DNA of 64,000 nt from Mucilaginibacter sp. (GCF_025359345.1 NZ_JANYGQ010000003.1:62001-126000), one strand, 5' to 3'; counted from the stretch's first letter, positions 52,575 to 61,686 are shown. Made by a program: numbers and translations. The notes: generated by a model from the sequence alone, not told the origin.

Positions 52575-52629
52575 AATGCCTGGCATAAGTTTTATGTTTT
52601 AAAAAACGTAATTGCTTATGCCAGGCGTT
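52575..52629. terminator. Long hairpin terminator after the 69-residue gene
   Basis: A perfect 12-bp stem (GCCTGGCATAAG at 52578-52589, partner 52615-52626), extended by AAAT/GTTT pairs, with a 25-nt loop that also has pairing runs, followed by GCTTTTT. Confidence 0.8.
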
Positions 52630-52685
52630 TGCTTTTTAGGCGTAATAAAGACAGGGGCAGGTCTAAGTGATTTAATTAGCAGGAT

Positions 52686-53456
52686 TTAAAGTACACCATC
52701 ATTATCCATGGCTTTTATTTGTTCCTTATAAGCATTGGGCAATAGGGCATTTTTGAAAGGCTTCTCTAATCCAGCCCACTTCAGCATTTTATACAGAATC
52801 AGTAGTGGAGTTATCCATTTAGTGCTTCCAATTGGCAACAATGCCCTAACTTTAGCAGGGACAAGTATTACCTGCACTTGTTTTAGTATCGCATATCTTA
52901 CCATGCCCAAATATTTTTTATACTGGCTATATAAGTCTATAGTAAATTTGCTGCTGATAAGGTTTTGCGTGAGGTGTTCAGCCCGCATTATACAATACTC
53001 GTTGTAGTTTCCGGGCAGTCCGGCTAAATTCATCCTGCTGCCCACACGATAAAACACTTGGAAAACTTCCTTTTTTTCTGCGATAGCAAGCTTGCGCTCC
53101 AGTAACTCAAACGACCGGATAGAGTAGTCGATCAGCAAAAATAAAACATCGCGATAGGCCCAATCTGGAATTTGAGCGCCACGATTTTTTTCAACGCCTT
53201 TGTGTATGGCAGCAATCTGGTCTATGGATTTTAACGCCGCTTCCTCGCCCGAAAAAATGATCTGCCGTGAATAGGTGACGGTCGAAAATAGGCGGCCAAG
53301 CGGATCAGCAGGTAACCGGCCCGTAAAATACAGCCAGTCCACCGCTTTGTTCAGTGCGAACTCCGCGGCCGCTCCGGCAAAAATAAATAATACGGTGTCG
53401 GCCTTTCCCCATATCTGCCGTACTATCGAATCTTTATCAACAAAAGAACGTTCCAT
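52686..53456 (-). CDS. MpaB-family oxygenase (DUF2236)
   Basis: A 256-residue protein of the MpaB/rubber-oxygenase-like DUF2236 family. Family blocks are FAGAAAEFALNKAVDWLYFTGRLPADPLGRLFSTVTYSRQIIFSGEEAALKSIDQIAAIHKGV and, later, YRVGSRMNLAGLPGNYNEY. Members bind haem b and oxidise hydrophobic substrates, though many are uncharacterised. It begins 6 nt after the last codons of an interrupted DUF2809 gene on the same strand, indicating a two-gene unit. Confidence 0.84.
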   Translation of the reverse strand: MERSFVDKDSIVRQIWGKADTVLFIFAGAAAEFALNKAVDWLYFTGRLPADPLGRLFSTVTYSRQIIFSGEEAALKSIDQIAAIHKGVEKNRGAQIPDWAYRDVLFLLIDYSIRSFELLERKLAIAEKKEVFQVFYRVGSRMNLAGLPGNYNEYCIMRAEHLTQNLISSKFTIDLYSQYKKYLGMVRYAILKQVQVILVPAKVRALLPIGSTKWITPLLILYKMLKWAGLEKPFKNALLPNAYKEQIKAMDNDGVL

Positions 53457-53462
53457 TTTAAT

Positions 53463-53852
53463 TTAAAAGTTTTTCATGCTTAGCCTTAAATTCTCAATCA
53501 CAATTACCAGGCCTATGCCAAGCGTATAGGCCAGCAGATCAGTAAACGAAAAAGAGGTACCCAGCATTATTTTAGCAAATTTTGAATGCTACATCCCCAG
53601 TAAGTTTACCAAATGAAAATATTGCGAAACCTCCACCATGTACGAAAACAATAGAACGCCCAAAGCTGTGCCGACAACGGGTGTATTAATAAAACTTTTT
53701 ACAAAACAGTAAATAAGGATTACTACCAAAAAATCACCGCCATAGGGGCGTATAATGGTGTCGTGGAAATCGGCCCCGATTATAAATTCAATGGCAAATA
53801 ACAATAACATCAGGACGAAATACCAGTGGTTAAACCTAAACTTATCTAACAT
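53463..53852 (-). pseudogene. DUF2809 family membrane protein interrupted by an in-frame TAG
   Basis: From the ATG at 53852 the frame encodes a four-helix membrane protein of the DUF2809 type: MLDKFRFNHWYFVLMLLLFA, LVVILIYCFVKSFI and TALGVLLFSYMVEVSQYFHL. A TAG at 53591-53589 stops it after LVNLLGM. Without any frame change the next 41 codons continue the family's C-terminus (HSKFAKIMLGTSFSFTDLLAYTLGIG) to a TAA at 53465-53463. A CAG-to-TAG change, which would restore Gln, or a sequencing error explains this. The truncated form may be non-functional. Confidence 0.78.
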
Positions 53853-53859
53853 ATAAAAG

Positions 53860-53878
53860 TACTTTGAAATACAAAGTA
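53860..53878. promoter_or_regulatory. Perfect 7-bp inverted repeat upstream of DUF2809/MpaB unit
   Basis: TACTTTG-AAATA-CAAAGTA, arms at 53860-53866 and 53872-53878, ending 8 nt before the ATG at 53852 on the minus strand. A repressor bound here would block transcription or initiation; no regulator gene is adjacent. Confidence 0.5.
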
Positions 53879-54081
53879 ATCGAAAATAGTTTACATTTAC
53901 AACAGCAGGCAGCAAGATTCCCGATTTAGTTACATGCACACCGAACACCATATTCTTGACAAAACACCCATTTTTTACTACCTTTGTGTCATTCCAGCCC
54001 GTTTTGATATATAACTTTTCGGCTTACAACCACACTTGGTGGTTAGGCAACGGGTGTTTCTATTCTAAAATTTTAATATAT

Positions 54082-54282
54082 ATGGCAAAGTCACAGGCGA
54101 CCTTCATGAAGAAGCAACTCGAAAAAAACAGGCAGAAGAAAAAAGAAGATAAAGAGCAACGTAAGCTTGACCGCCAGCAGAACGCAGGCAGTAGCGATTT
54201 AGACAGTATGATGGCTTACGTAAACGAATTTGGCGAGATTGTTTCGACCCCGCCTGACAATTTTAAAAAACCACAGGAATAA
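54082..54282 (+). CDS. Small charged protein, stand-alone version of the cold-shock N-terminal module
   Basis: A 66-residue protein, MAKSQATFMKKQLEKNRQKK at the start, then MMAYVNEFGEIVSTPPD. It aligns end to end with the first ~65 residues of the cold-shock-domain protein at 9173-9622 (TFxKKxxEKxRxKK; MMAYxxExGxIxSTPPD) but lacks the cold-shock domain. ATG at 54082 is chosen over upstream frames because of this alignment. Probably RNA- or ribosome-associated (inference from the domain partner). Function unknown. Confidence 0.82.
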   Translation: MAKSQATFMKKQLEKNRQKKKEDKEQRKLDRQQNAGSSDLDSMMAYVNEFGEIVSTPPDNFKKPQE

Positions 54283-54326
54283 AATTCCTGCTTTATATGT
54301 AGATTAGTAATTCATTACTAATCTGC

Positions 54327-55574
54327 ATGAAAAAAGCCCTGCTTCTCTTATTTTTGATTGTCTTCCAATCAGCTTATTCCCAGGATATTGTTGGTAATTC
54401 CATTGTTTTGGGGCACACAGATAGCATCCAATCAAAAATACTGAACGAGAAACGCACCATCTGGGTGCATTTGCCTGCCGGGGCGGCCAGCAAAAACAAC
54501 ACTTCGCGTTATCCCGTAGTTTATGTGCTTGACGGTTCTGAGCATTTTGCTTCTGTATCGGGTATTATTCAATACCTGAGCGAAGCAAATGGTAATATGT
54601 TTTGCCCGGATATGATAGTGGTGGGTATAAACAATACAGACCGCACGCGTGACCTTACGCCAACCTATGGCGCGTTCGACTACGAAAACAAGCCAACAAA
54701 TTCCTTCAAAACATCTGGCGGGGGAGAGAAGTTCACAGCATTTATCGAAAAAGAGCTGATGCCATATATCGAAGCGAAATATCCCACCGCGCCGTTCAGG
54801 ATGCTGATTGGACACTCATTCGGCGGGCTTACTGCTGTAAATATCCTTCTAAATCATACCGAACTTTTTAACGCTTATACTATTGTTGATCCGAGCATGT
54901 GGTGGGACAGGTATAAGCTGTTAAAACATGCGCACGATGTTTTAAAGCAAAAAAACTTCACAGGTAAATATGTTTTTATGGGGATAGCCAACACCATGCC
55001 CCGCGGCGATGACACGTTACATGCCCATCACGATACTTCGGCAAAAACAAATCATATCCGTTCGATATTAAACCTGGCCGATGAATTCAAAGCCAATCCG
55101 GGCAATGGCCTAACTTTCAACTATAAATTTTATAATGATGACAACCATAACTCATCGCCGCTGATAACGGAATATGATGCCTTCCGGTTTCTATTCAGTT
55201 ATTATAAACTGCCAAAGGAAACTGATGAGGCACTATTTGATGCAAACGCCAAAATTGATGTGGCGGCAGTAATTGAAAATCATTACGCTGATGTTTCCAG
55301 GCGTATGGGCTACAGGGTGATGCCGCCGGAGACCATATTGGATGCCATGGGCCACGATTATATTGAAGTGAATTTGCCCGACAGGGCACTGGCGGTATTC
55401 TCACTGAATGCTAAATATTACCCCAATAGTGCAGGGGCGTATGCTGCGATCGGCGATTATTACAGCGCGGAAAAGAACAAAACCAAGGCGACGGAGTTTT
55501 ACAATAAGTCGTTAGCGATCAGCGAAAATAAGACCACGAGAGATAAGCTAACCAGGCTTAAGGATTTAAAATAA
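54327..55574 (+). CDS. Exported alpha/beta-hydrolase esterase (IroE/Fes-like) with C-terminal TPR
   Basis: A 415-residue protein with signal peptide (MKKALLLLFLIVFQSAYSQ) and an esterase-D-type alpha/beta hydrolase domain (about 30-290). The nucleophile elbow is GHSFGG, preceded by YPVVYVLDGSEHF and MIVVGINNTDRTRDLTP. The C-terminal ~80 residues resemble tetratricopeptide repeats (LAVFSLNAKYYPNSAGAYAAIGDYY). Relatives include siderophore esterases and feruloyl-type esterases; substrate is uncertain. Confidence 0.88.
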   Translation: MKKALLLLFLIVFQSAYSQDIVGNSIVLGHTDSIQSKILNEKRTIWVHLPAGAASKNNTSRYPVVYVLDGSEHFASVSGIIQYLSEANGNMFCPDMIVVGINNTDRTRDLTPTYGAFDYENKPTNSFKTSGGGEKFTAFIEKELMPYIEAKYPTAPFRMLIGHSFGGLTAVNILLNHTELFNAYTIVDPSMWWDRYKLLKHAHDVLKQKNFTGKYVFMGIANTMPRGDDTLHAHHDTSAKTNHIRSILNLADEFKANPGNGLTFNYKFYNDDNHNSSPLITEYDAFRFLFSYYKLPKETDEALFDANAKIDVAAVIENHYADVSRRMGYRVMPPETILDAMGHDYIEVNLPDRALAVFSLNAKYYPNSAGAYAAIGDYYSAEKNKTKATEFYNKSLAISENKTTRDKLTRLKDLK

Positions 55575-55585
55575 TTGTCAAATTA

Positions 55586-56050
55586 ATGGCTGCCAAACAT
55601 ATCAAAATTCTAAAAAATGCGAAAACCATACTCCTTATTGACTGGCCGGATAAAAATGTGCCGATGGCATTATTGAAAGCTGGTTTTATGGTGATAGGAT
55701 ATTCGCCGGATAAGTACACATTGATATCTTACAAAACAGAGTATGCTGAAGACAAACTCGTTTTCAACGACCTTGAAGGCACACCAGGCGAAGTTGAAAT
55801 TGTAAACATTTTCCGGCCTGAAGCTGAGCATGCGGATATCATTGAGAGGCATGTGTTACCTTTAAAAGCTAAAGCGGTTTGGCTGCAACCACCCGTAACT
55901 TCATCAAAAATAGCTAAGCTGGCAAAAAAACACGACTTAATATTTGTGAAGGGTTATGATATCGCTTCGGCAGCCGCTGAATTGTCCATTAATAATGGAG
56001 CTCTTTCAACAAAAAAGGATGCAGCCATTGGCCGCACCCCTCCTAATTAA
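55586..56050 (+). CDS. CoA-binding domain protein (YccU-like)
   Basis: A 154-residue protein with the CoA-binding Rossmann-like fold: KTILLIDWPDKNVPMALLKAGF, VEIVNIFRPEAEHADIIE and AKAVWLQPPVTSSKIA match YccU-type proteins, though the usual G-x-S/T-x-x nucleotide loop at the N-terminus is altered (LIDWPDKN). It lies 11 nt after the esterase gene and is likely co-transcribed. Regulatory or metabolic role unknown. Confidence 0.78.
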   Translation: MAAKHIKILKNAKTILLIDWPDKNVPMALLKAGFMVIGYSPDKYTLISYKTEYAEDKLVFNDLEGTPGEVEIVNIFRPEAEHADIIERHVLPLKAKAVWLQPPVTSSKIAKLAKKHDLIFVKGYDIASAAAELSINNGALSTKKDAAIGRTPPN

Positions 56051-56105
56051 CTATAAACTGACTGCTTTATTCATCTTTTATATTGAAGTGAGGCTTTCCG
56101 CATTT

Positions 56106-56402
56106 TTAAACGCTCATGTCTACGTGCTTTGTTCGTTCAACCGCTAACAATGTTGACAAAGCCGCGCTATTTGAATTATCGGCTGTAAACCGGGCGCTTA
56201 TGAATTGTCCCAGTCGCGGCCGGTATGGCATGATGTTTATTTTTCCGCCGGCACTGCTCGAATGTGAAAAGATGCCGGCCGGGCCAATTACATGCTGGGC
56301 GCCAGTAGTGCCTTGTAGCTTAACTCCGCCATCTTCTCCGCATGATGAGGCGAGCAACACGATGGCTGCCAGCAGTAAAAATAAATTATCGATCCTTTTC
56401 AT
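56106..56402 (-). CDS. Putative small lipoprotein
   Basis: A possible 98-residue lipoprotein starting MKRIDNLFLLLAAIVLLASSC, with lipobox and Cys followed by GEDGG. The remainder is Gly/Ala-rich with no recognised family. The frame to 56447 adds an implausible N-terminus. Coding is supported mainly by the clean signal; the C-terminal half may not be under selection. Confidence 0.4.
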   Translation of the reverse strand: MKRIDNLFLLLAAIVLLASSCGEDGGVKLQGTTGAQHVIGPAGIFSHSSSAGGKINIMPYRPRLGQFISARFTADNSNSAALSTLLAVERTKHVDMSV

Positions 56403-56750
56403 GAGCGCAAATGTTAAATAATGGTTTTCTGATGCTTCGTTGTTCAAAAACGGAAACCTTTCAACATCCCAAAATTCAACAAACAGCGATCAATAGCATT
56501 CAGGACAAATACCTGAATCAGCAAGTAAATACACCTGATTTTGTATGCGTATTATTTACTATTATGATGCGTATTTCTACGCTGTTTGAATGTATTACCT
56601 CAATAACTTCTTGTTTTAAGCTACAGGTGATTTAAACGCATGTATAAGGGGAGACTAAATTTGTTATTTGTAAAATATTGAATTCGCCCAAGTCACGGTA
56701 CCTGAAAATTGTCCGAATAAGTTTATATTGCAGCCTTAATCTAAAGCCGA
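56403..56750. other. 348-nt stretch with no recognised gene
   Basis: Nothing coding is convincing here. It contains a perfect 7-bp inverted repeat (ATTCAGG at 56498-56504, CCTGAAT at 56512-56518, 7-nt loop). It serves as the divergent upstream region of the lipoprotein and the membrane protein at 56751. Confidence 0.5.
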
Positions 56751-57227
56751 ATGATCACTAATCACAACCCCGAAATTAATCCGAAAGCTTTTTTAAGAAT
56801 GATTACCATAATTTATGGCGCGTTATTGGTCGGCCAAACCTTATTTGCCATTGTGGTCTATTCAATAGCCATAAACCCTGTTCTGAATTTGAAACCCGTT
56901 AATGACATATTTTTTTATTTAGTGCCGGTATTCGTTATAGCCATGGGGTTTACCGGGAGTTTATTATACAAGAAAAGGATTGAGAATGCGAGGGGTGCGG
57001 CGACTGTTAAAGAAAAGATTGCGGGCTACCAGACTGCGGTAATAACAAGACTTGCGCCGTCTGAAGGAGCCACATTGTTTGCCATTGTTATTTTTATGCA
57101 AGGGTGGAATTTGTATTACCTGGCAATTGCAGCCCTTAATATTATCTATTTTTTAGTTCTTAGGCCGACCCGGGCAAAAATAGAAGAAGATTTAAACTTG
57201 AGCTACGACGAAAAGATGGAGATATAA
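56751..57227 (+). CDS. Small integral membrane protein, unknown
   Basis: A 158-residue protein with four predicted membrane helices: FLRMITIIYGALLVGQTLFAIVV, IFFYLVPVFVIAMGFTGSLL, LFAIVIFMQGWNLYYLAIAALNIIYFLVL. It ends in a charged tail (RAKIEEDLNLSYDEKMEI). Similar four-helix proteins are common in Bacteroidota without known function. It is convergent with the BlaR1-like gene through a small hairpin. Confidence 0.7.
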   Translation: MITNHNPEINPKAFLRMITIIYGALLVGQTLFAIVVYSIAINPVLNLKPVNDIFFYLVPVFVIAMGFTGSLLYKKRIENARGAATVKEKIAGYQTAVITRLAPSEGATLFAIVIFMQGWNLYYLAIAALNIIYFLVLRPTRAKIEEDLNLSYDEKMEI

Positions 57228-57229
57228 AA

Positions 57230-57256
57230 GCTTACCAGGCTATTAACCCGGTAAGC
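57230..57256. terminator. Hairpin between convergent genes
   Basis: A 7-bp stem GCTTACC (57230-57236) / GGTAAGC (57250-57256) immediately after the membrane-protein stop and before the BlaR1 stop on the other strand. There is no long T-run, so termination strength is uncertain. Confidence 0.45.
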
Positions 57257-57272
57257 AGTCCATCGTGCAGTT

Positions 57273-58781
57273 TTAGAAATTTGCCGGGCCGTATTGCATC
57301 ACGGTATAGGGGGCACTGGCAATCTGTTCTTTCCTGTATTTTTCATAATAATCTGTCGTCATTAAATTTACCTGGTACTTGTACTTTTTGTTAACGCGAG
57401 CAGCTCCCAGCAGCCGGCTTACAAAAAAATTGCTTATATCGTGGGCTGTATATTTTTCGAGTTCTGAGTTGTCCACGTGCTTATCATTTAACCACGTACC
57501 GTACATATTGGAATCTTTCCACTCTTCATATTGTGTTGATGTAGGCGTTGCTTTTTGCAGCGGCGCCGCTTTATAATTAGCAAACCTTATAAGCTGCTGT
57601 TTTTGTTGCCCGCGGCTCATTTGTTTAAATATCTCTTCGAGCCTGTCATTGTCGGCTTTGGTTATTGCCCTGCGCGTATTAACAACTTTAGGGTTTGTGT
57701 ATTTATCGGTAATTGCTTTGTATTCTTTCAAGAGGTCGTCAGATATGCCTTCTTTAGTTGAGGGGTAGTCGGGCACAGCAATTTTAGGTGCATGCCGAAT
57801 CGGTTGCGCCTGGCTGACTGCGGCTATTTTTTTTGCAGGTATATTTTTAACTTCCTGTTTATCGGGCGTCTGTGCCTGCAGTACTTCGGTTTTAGTGCAA
57901 AACAAAATAAAAGCGATTGCCAATACCGGGATAATGGCAAGCCTGGCAAGCATTGCTGCTGCAGCTGAAGTGGTTTTAGTCATCATAATTAAGCGTTTTT
58001 TGGTTACAGAATAATTGAATTGGCTGGTGATGGTTAAGCTTTTACCATAGCCCAGTTTGCTAAACAGCAATTGCTGGTAATCGGTAATGTTGTTATTTCC
58101 TGCGAGTACTGCGGCATCGGCTATAAACTCGTGGTTTAGTTGTACGGCCTTGCGGTATAGCGGTATAAAAGGGTTAAACCAGCCGAAAATTTGCAATAGC
58201 TCTATAAAAATCACGTCTGCCGAGTGGCGCTGGCTGGCGTGAGCCAATTCGTGCTTTAAAACGGCAGCTTCTATTTGCTTGCCGGTATACTCATCTTTAT
58301 TTAAAAAAATATAGTTTAAAAATGTGTGCGGGGTAAGTCTTTCGTTAACTAAAACCAGCCGTGTACCCGAATAATCGACCTGTTTATTACGCCGCACCGA
58401 CAAACTGATTGCAATTAAATTCCGGGCAAAACGATAAAGTAGCAGTAAACATATAATACCATATACTGCAGCTAAGCCATAAAGCGGGTAGTTAACGTAA
58501 TGGGGGACCGCATTTACAACAGGCACATTGGTATAAAGCGGGATTTGCGTTTGTACGCTGTTAGCTGGCAGAAATTGCAGTTTTTCTGCAACCGGTTGTA
58601 TTGCCGGGATTACTTGCGGCATCCATTTAACCGCAATAAATGGAGTTGCCAGCGAAAATACCAAACTTGCTAAAAGGTAAAACCTGTTAAATGTATAGGT
58701 GGTTTTATTCTTAAGCAGCAGGTGATATGCCAGCAGCAGCATGGCCGAGCACATTGTGAAGTTTATAAGGTAGGTTATCAT
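57273..58781 (-). CDS. BlaR1/M56-family sensor metallopeptidase
   Basis: A 502-residue membrane protein with N-terminal helices (about 1-55 and 95-125), an M56 zinc metallopeptidase domain with HELAH (H177, E178, H181) and [11 protein letters not shown], another helix (about 285-305), and a periplasmic region without a clear penicillin-binding domain. In other systems BlaR1-type proteins respond to an extracellular signal and cleave the BlaI repressor. Here the periplasmic part (about 305-502) is unlike beta-lactam sensors, so the signal is unknown. It overlaps blaI by 4 nt. Confidence 0.9.
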   Translation of the reverse strand: MITYLINFTMCSAMLLLAYHLLLKNKTTYTFNRFYLLASLVFSLATPFIAVKWMPQVIPAIQPVAEKLQFLPANSVQTQIPLYTNVPVVNAVPHYVNYPLYGLAAVYGIICLLLLYRFARNLIAISLSVRRNKQVDYSGTRLVLVNERLTPHTFLNYIFLNKDEYTGKQIEAAVLKHELAHASQRHSADVIFIELLQIFGWFNPFIPLYRKAVQLNHEFIADAAVLAGNNNITDYQQLLFSKLGYGKSLTITSQFNYSVTKKRLIMMTKTTSAAAAMLARLAIIPVLAIAFILFCTKTEVLQAQTPDKQEVKNIPAKKIAAVSQAQPIRHAPKIAVPDYPSTKEGISDDLLKEYKAITDKYTNPKVVNTRRAITKADNDRLEEIFKQMSRGQQKQQLIRFANYKAAPLQKATPTSTQYEEWKDSNMYGTWLNDKHVDNSELEKYTAHDISNFFVSRLLGAARVNKKYKYQVNLMTTDYYEKYRKEQIASAPYTVMQYGPANF

Positions 58782-59149
58782 GATTTTTTCTTTTTAAGCT
58801 GGTTATCGATAATTTTTTTCAGGTCCTCCAGTTCTGTATCAGTTAGGTTGGTTTCTGTAGTAAAAAACGAGGCAAACTGCATGGCAGAACTGCCGAAAAA
58901 GTCTTTTATCAAACTGTTGACGTGTTTTGAAAAGTAGTCGGATTTTTTTACCAGCGGATAGTATTGCCTGGAGTTGCCCATTAATTTATAGCCTACAAAA
59001 CCCTTGTTCTGCATCCGCTTTAGTAAAGTGGCCAGTGTTGTAGTTGCAGGTTTAGGGTCGGGAAAGCTTTCGATAATGTCTTTCATATACAGCTCCTGCT
59101 TATCCCAAATAAGTTCCATTAATTGCTCTTCGGCTGCGGTGAGTTTCAT
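58778..59149 (-). CDS. BlaI/MecI/CopY family transcriptional repressor
   Basis: A 123-residue winged-helix repressor. The DNA-binding half is [37 protein letters not shown], and the C-terminal half a dimerisation helix pair. It starts 22 nt from a perfect operator palindrome and is followed by the BlaR1 sensor gene, so autoregulation is likely. In BlaI relatives the sensor cleaves between the two halves to release the operator. Confidence 0.94.
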   Translation of the reverse strand: MKLTAAEEQLMELIWDKQELYMKDIIESFPDPKPATTTLATLLKRMQNKGFVGYKLMGNSRQYYPLVKKSDYFSKHVNSLIKDFFGSSAMQFASFFTTETNLTDTELEDLKKIIDNQLKKKKS

Positions 59150-59170
59150 TTATGTTCTATAAGTTTAGAG

Positions 59171-59194
59171 TTTACTCTACAAATGTAGAGTAAA
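59171..59194. promoter_or_regulatory. BlaI operator palindrome
   Basis: TTTACTCTACA (59171-59181), AA, TGTAGAGTAAA (59184-59194): a perfect 11-bp-arm inverted repeat with the TACA/TGTA core typical of BlaI/MecI operators, located just upstream of blaI on the minus strand. A second half-site (TAGAGT) lies at 59165-59170. Confidence 0.85.
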
Positions 59195-59347
59195 AAATCA
59201 ATTTTGCAAGTAAAATCATAAAAAATATTTTAGTGCCTGCCGATGGCGGGTATTTTAGGCTGGGTATTATTTCAACAGATATAAGTATTATATTTACGCA
59301 AGTGAATTTTTTGAACGCTTGTCACACTAAACCCGTCCCGCTTTTTC

Positions 59348-61221
59348 ATGAAAAAAAAATCATCCTACCCCTAGTCGCAATCATTTGTGCTTTGATGGTT
59401 ACCTGCAAAAAGCCGGATCTATCCGATAATCACACTTTTAATACTTCGTCAATATCAACGTCCTTGTCTGCGACTGATTCTTTGGTAACAACAACGCCGC
59501 ACACAAAGGCCGGAGTTGAGAGTTTGCTGCTTAAAGCTTATACTTTTTTAGATGGAACTTACCCCACCCAGCCCGGCGCCACCTGGCAATCGGGTACGGA
59601 TAACTGGATATTTGGTAGCGTGGCAGGAGGCGAGGCTCATAAAGGCTCAACACCTGATGACCAGTATGAGGCAAGTACTATCGAAGCTTATAATACCAAC
59701 AGTGCAAACAGCTATTTCAGCATAAAATGGCAGGTTAACATGACTGCTTTACGGTATACAAATGCAGTAATCAGCACGTTACTTTTGGTGACAGACGGTT
59801 CAATTTCAACTGCGCAGTACACACAAATACTAGCTGAAGCTGAATTTTTGAGAGGGTTTTATGAATTTGAGCTTGCTAAACTCTGGCGAAATGTGCCTTA
59901 CATTGCACAGGGCGTTACTTACAAAAATGGATACAACACAGTTAAAAACCCCGGCCCCATTTGGGCCAATATCGAAAGTAACTTTGCGTACGCTTTTTAT
60001 AATTTACCTGCAACACAACCGGTAATCGGCCGGCCAAACAAATTTGCAGCCGAAGCATTTTTAGCAAAAGTATTTATGTTTGATCATAATTACACCAGGG
60101 CCCGTACATATTTAGCTAATCTAATTACCAGTGGAGTAACATCGGCGGGCCTTAAATACAAACTGGTAAACTACGCCGACAACTTTAACCCTTCAAAAAA
60201 GGCCAATGCCGAAAGCGTATTTTTAATTCGTGCGGTTGTTAATGACGGTTCACAGGGGTACGATGGTAATTCAGGCGACATTCTTAATTTTCCATCGGCC
60301 GGGCCGGCAACCTGCTGCGGGTTTTTTACACCGTCATTTAGCTTTGTGAACGCGTTTAGAACCAGCGCTGCAACCGGATTGCCTGCACTTGACGGATACA
60401 ACAACGTTGATTTAAAAAATGACCAGGGCGTTGCTGCCAATTCCGCTTTTGTACCTGCAACTGATCCGCTTGATTCCCGTTTGGACTGGAGTGTGGGGCG
60501 AAGAGGTATACCGTACCTTGATTGGGGAGTAATGCCGGGAGCATCCTGGGCACGCGACCAACCCGATGCCGGGCCATATGTAAATATCAAAAGCGTTTAC
60601 TACAAGGCTGCACAGGCATCGACAAGCGAAGCGTTTGGTGGCTGGGCTTCAAATCAGTCAACCAGCAACGGCTACAATGCGATAAGATTTGCAGACATAT
60701 TGCTGATGGCCGCCGAAGCTGAGATTGAAGTCGGCAGCCTGGAGACGGCCGAGAAATATGTAAATATCGTTAGGGCCCGCGCCGCTGACAAAGCCGGTTG
60801 GGTGTATAAATATAAAAACGATAGCAATCCGGCCCTGGGGTATTCAACCACGCCGGCCGCTAATTATAAGGTTGGCTTGTATGGTGTCGCAGGTGGCTAC
60901 GCGTCGACAGGGTTTGCTGTCGAGGGACAGGCATATGCACGCAAGGCAGTTTATTTCGAACGTATGCTTGAACTCGGTATGGAAGGCCACCGCTTTTTTG
61001 ATTTACAACGGTGGGACGGCCGTTTCGGCGGTCCGGCCGGCAGCGGGTTTATGGCACAAACACTAAATAGCTATTTAAAGCACGAATCACACATCGCAAA
61101 TTTCCCCGATATACTGCAACATAGCGCCGTTTTTACTGCAGGCAAAAATGAAATATATCCAATACCGGCGGATATGATTAAAAACAGTAAGGGCTATTTA
61201 ACGCAAAATCCGGGATATTGA
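59348..61221 (+). CDS. SusD/RagB-like outer-membrane lipoprotein, start frameshifted, no SusC partner
   Basis: A long SusD protein (about 620 residues): lipoprotein signal KKIILPLVAIICALMVTC followed by KKPD, TPR-like helices (AEAEFLRGFYEFELAKLWRNVPYI; RFADILLMAAEAEIEVGSLETAEKYVNIVRARA) and the C-terminal RKAVYFERMLELGMEGHRFFDLQRW block. The expected ATG at 59348 is in the wrong frame: it is followed by nine As and the ATG frame stops after eight codons, whereas one extra A would join it to the body. In-frame GTG (59302 or 59233) could serve instead but gives an odd N-terminus. No SusC gene is adjacent. Its coding body is otherwise intact. Confidence 0.85.
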
Positions 61222-61308
61222 TTATTATTGCCCCAATTTTAGAAATTTTTAGATTGGCGCTGTAAAACATTAATTATTGTCACTGGTTAAACTAAAAACT
61301 TAAAAATC

Positions 61309-61539
61309 ATGTGGCAGCAAACCGACAACAAACTTTACAAATCTTTTCAATTCAAAGATTTCATTTCAGCATTTTCATTTATGACAAGGGTAGCCCTGCT
61401 TGCCGAAAAAAGCAACCACCACCCAACCTGGATAAATACTTATAACAAAGTAGAAATTTGGTTGTCGACCCATGATGCCGGCGATATCGTTACCGACAAA
61501 GACAAACTACTTGCGGAAGAGATAGACGCAGTGGTGTAA
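61309..61539 (+). CDS. phhB: 4a-hydroxytetrahydrobiopterin dehydratase (pterin-4a-carbinolamine dehydratase)
   Basis: A 76-residue enzyme that regenerates pterin cofactor after aromatic-amino-acid hydroxylation. The active-site block [30 protein letters not shown] is intact, including the HHP motif. The N-terminus is shorter than in the ~95-residue Gamma-proteobacterial enzymes but matches Bacteroidota forms. It lies 88 nt after the SusD-like gene and 147 nt before mutS; no phenylalanine hydroxylase gene is adjacent. Confidence 0.92.
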   Translation: MWQQTDNKLYKSFQFKDFISAFSFMTRVALLAEKSNHHPTWINTYNKVEIWLSTHDAGDIVTDKDKLLAEEIDAVV

Positions 61540-61672
61540 GTGAATTTGAAATCTTTAATTATCACTAACTCAATCAACTTAATCTAGCCTAATCAACCTA
61601 TCAACATATCGTCAACTTTTCCACAATCCTGCTAAACACCGGGCAATGCATTAACTTTACCCACCTATTAAA

Positions 61673-61678
61673 AAGGAG
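61673..61678 (+). promoter_or_regulatory. Shine-Dalgarno site that decides the mutS TTG start
   Basis: AAGGAG, 8 nt before the TTG at 61687. It is a rare clear ribosome site in this window, and it supports TTG as the mutS initiation codon. Confidence 0.75.
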
Positions 61679-61686
61679 CAAACCGT

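Noticed and set aside
56411-56635. Open frame of 74 codons on the plus strand
   Set aside because: Composition is not protein-like, no ribosome site and no homology pattern; treated as non-coding.
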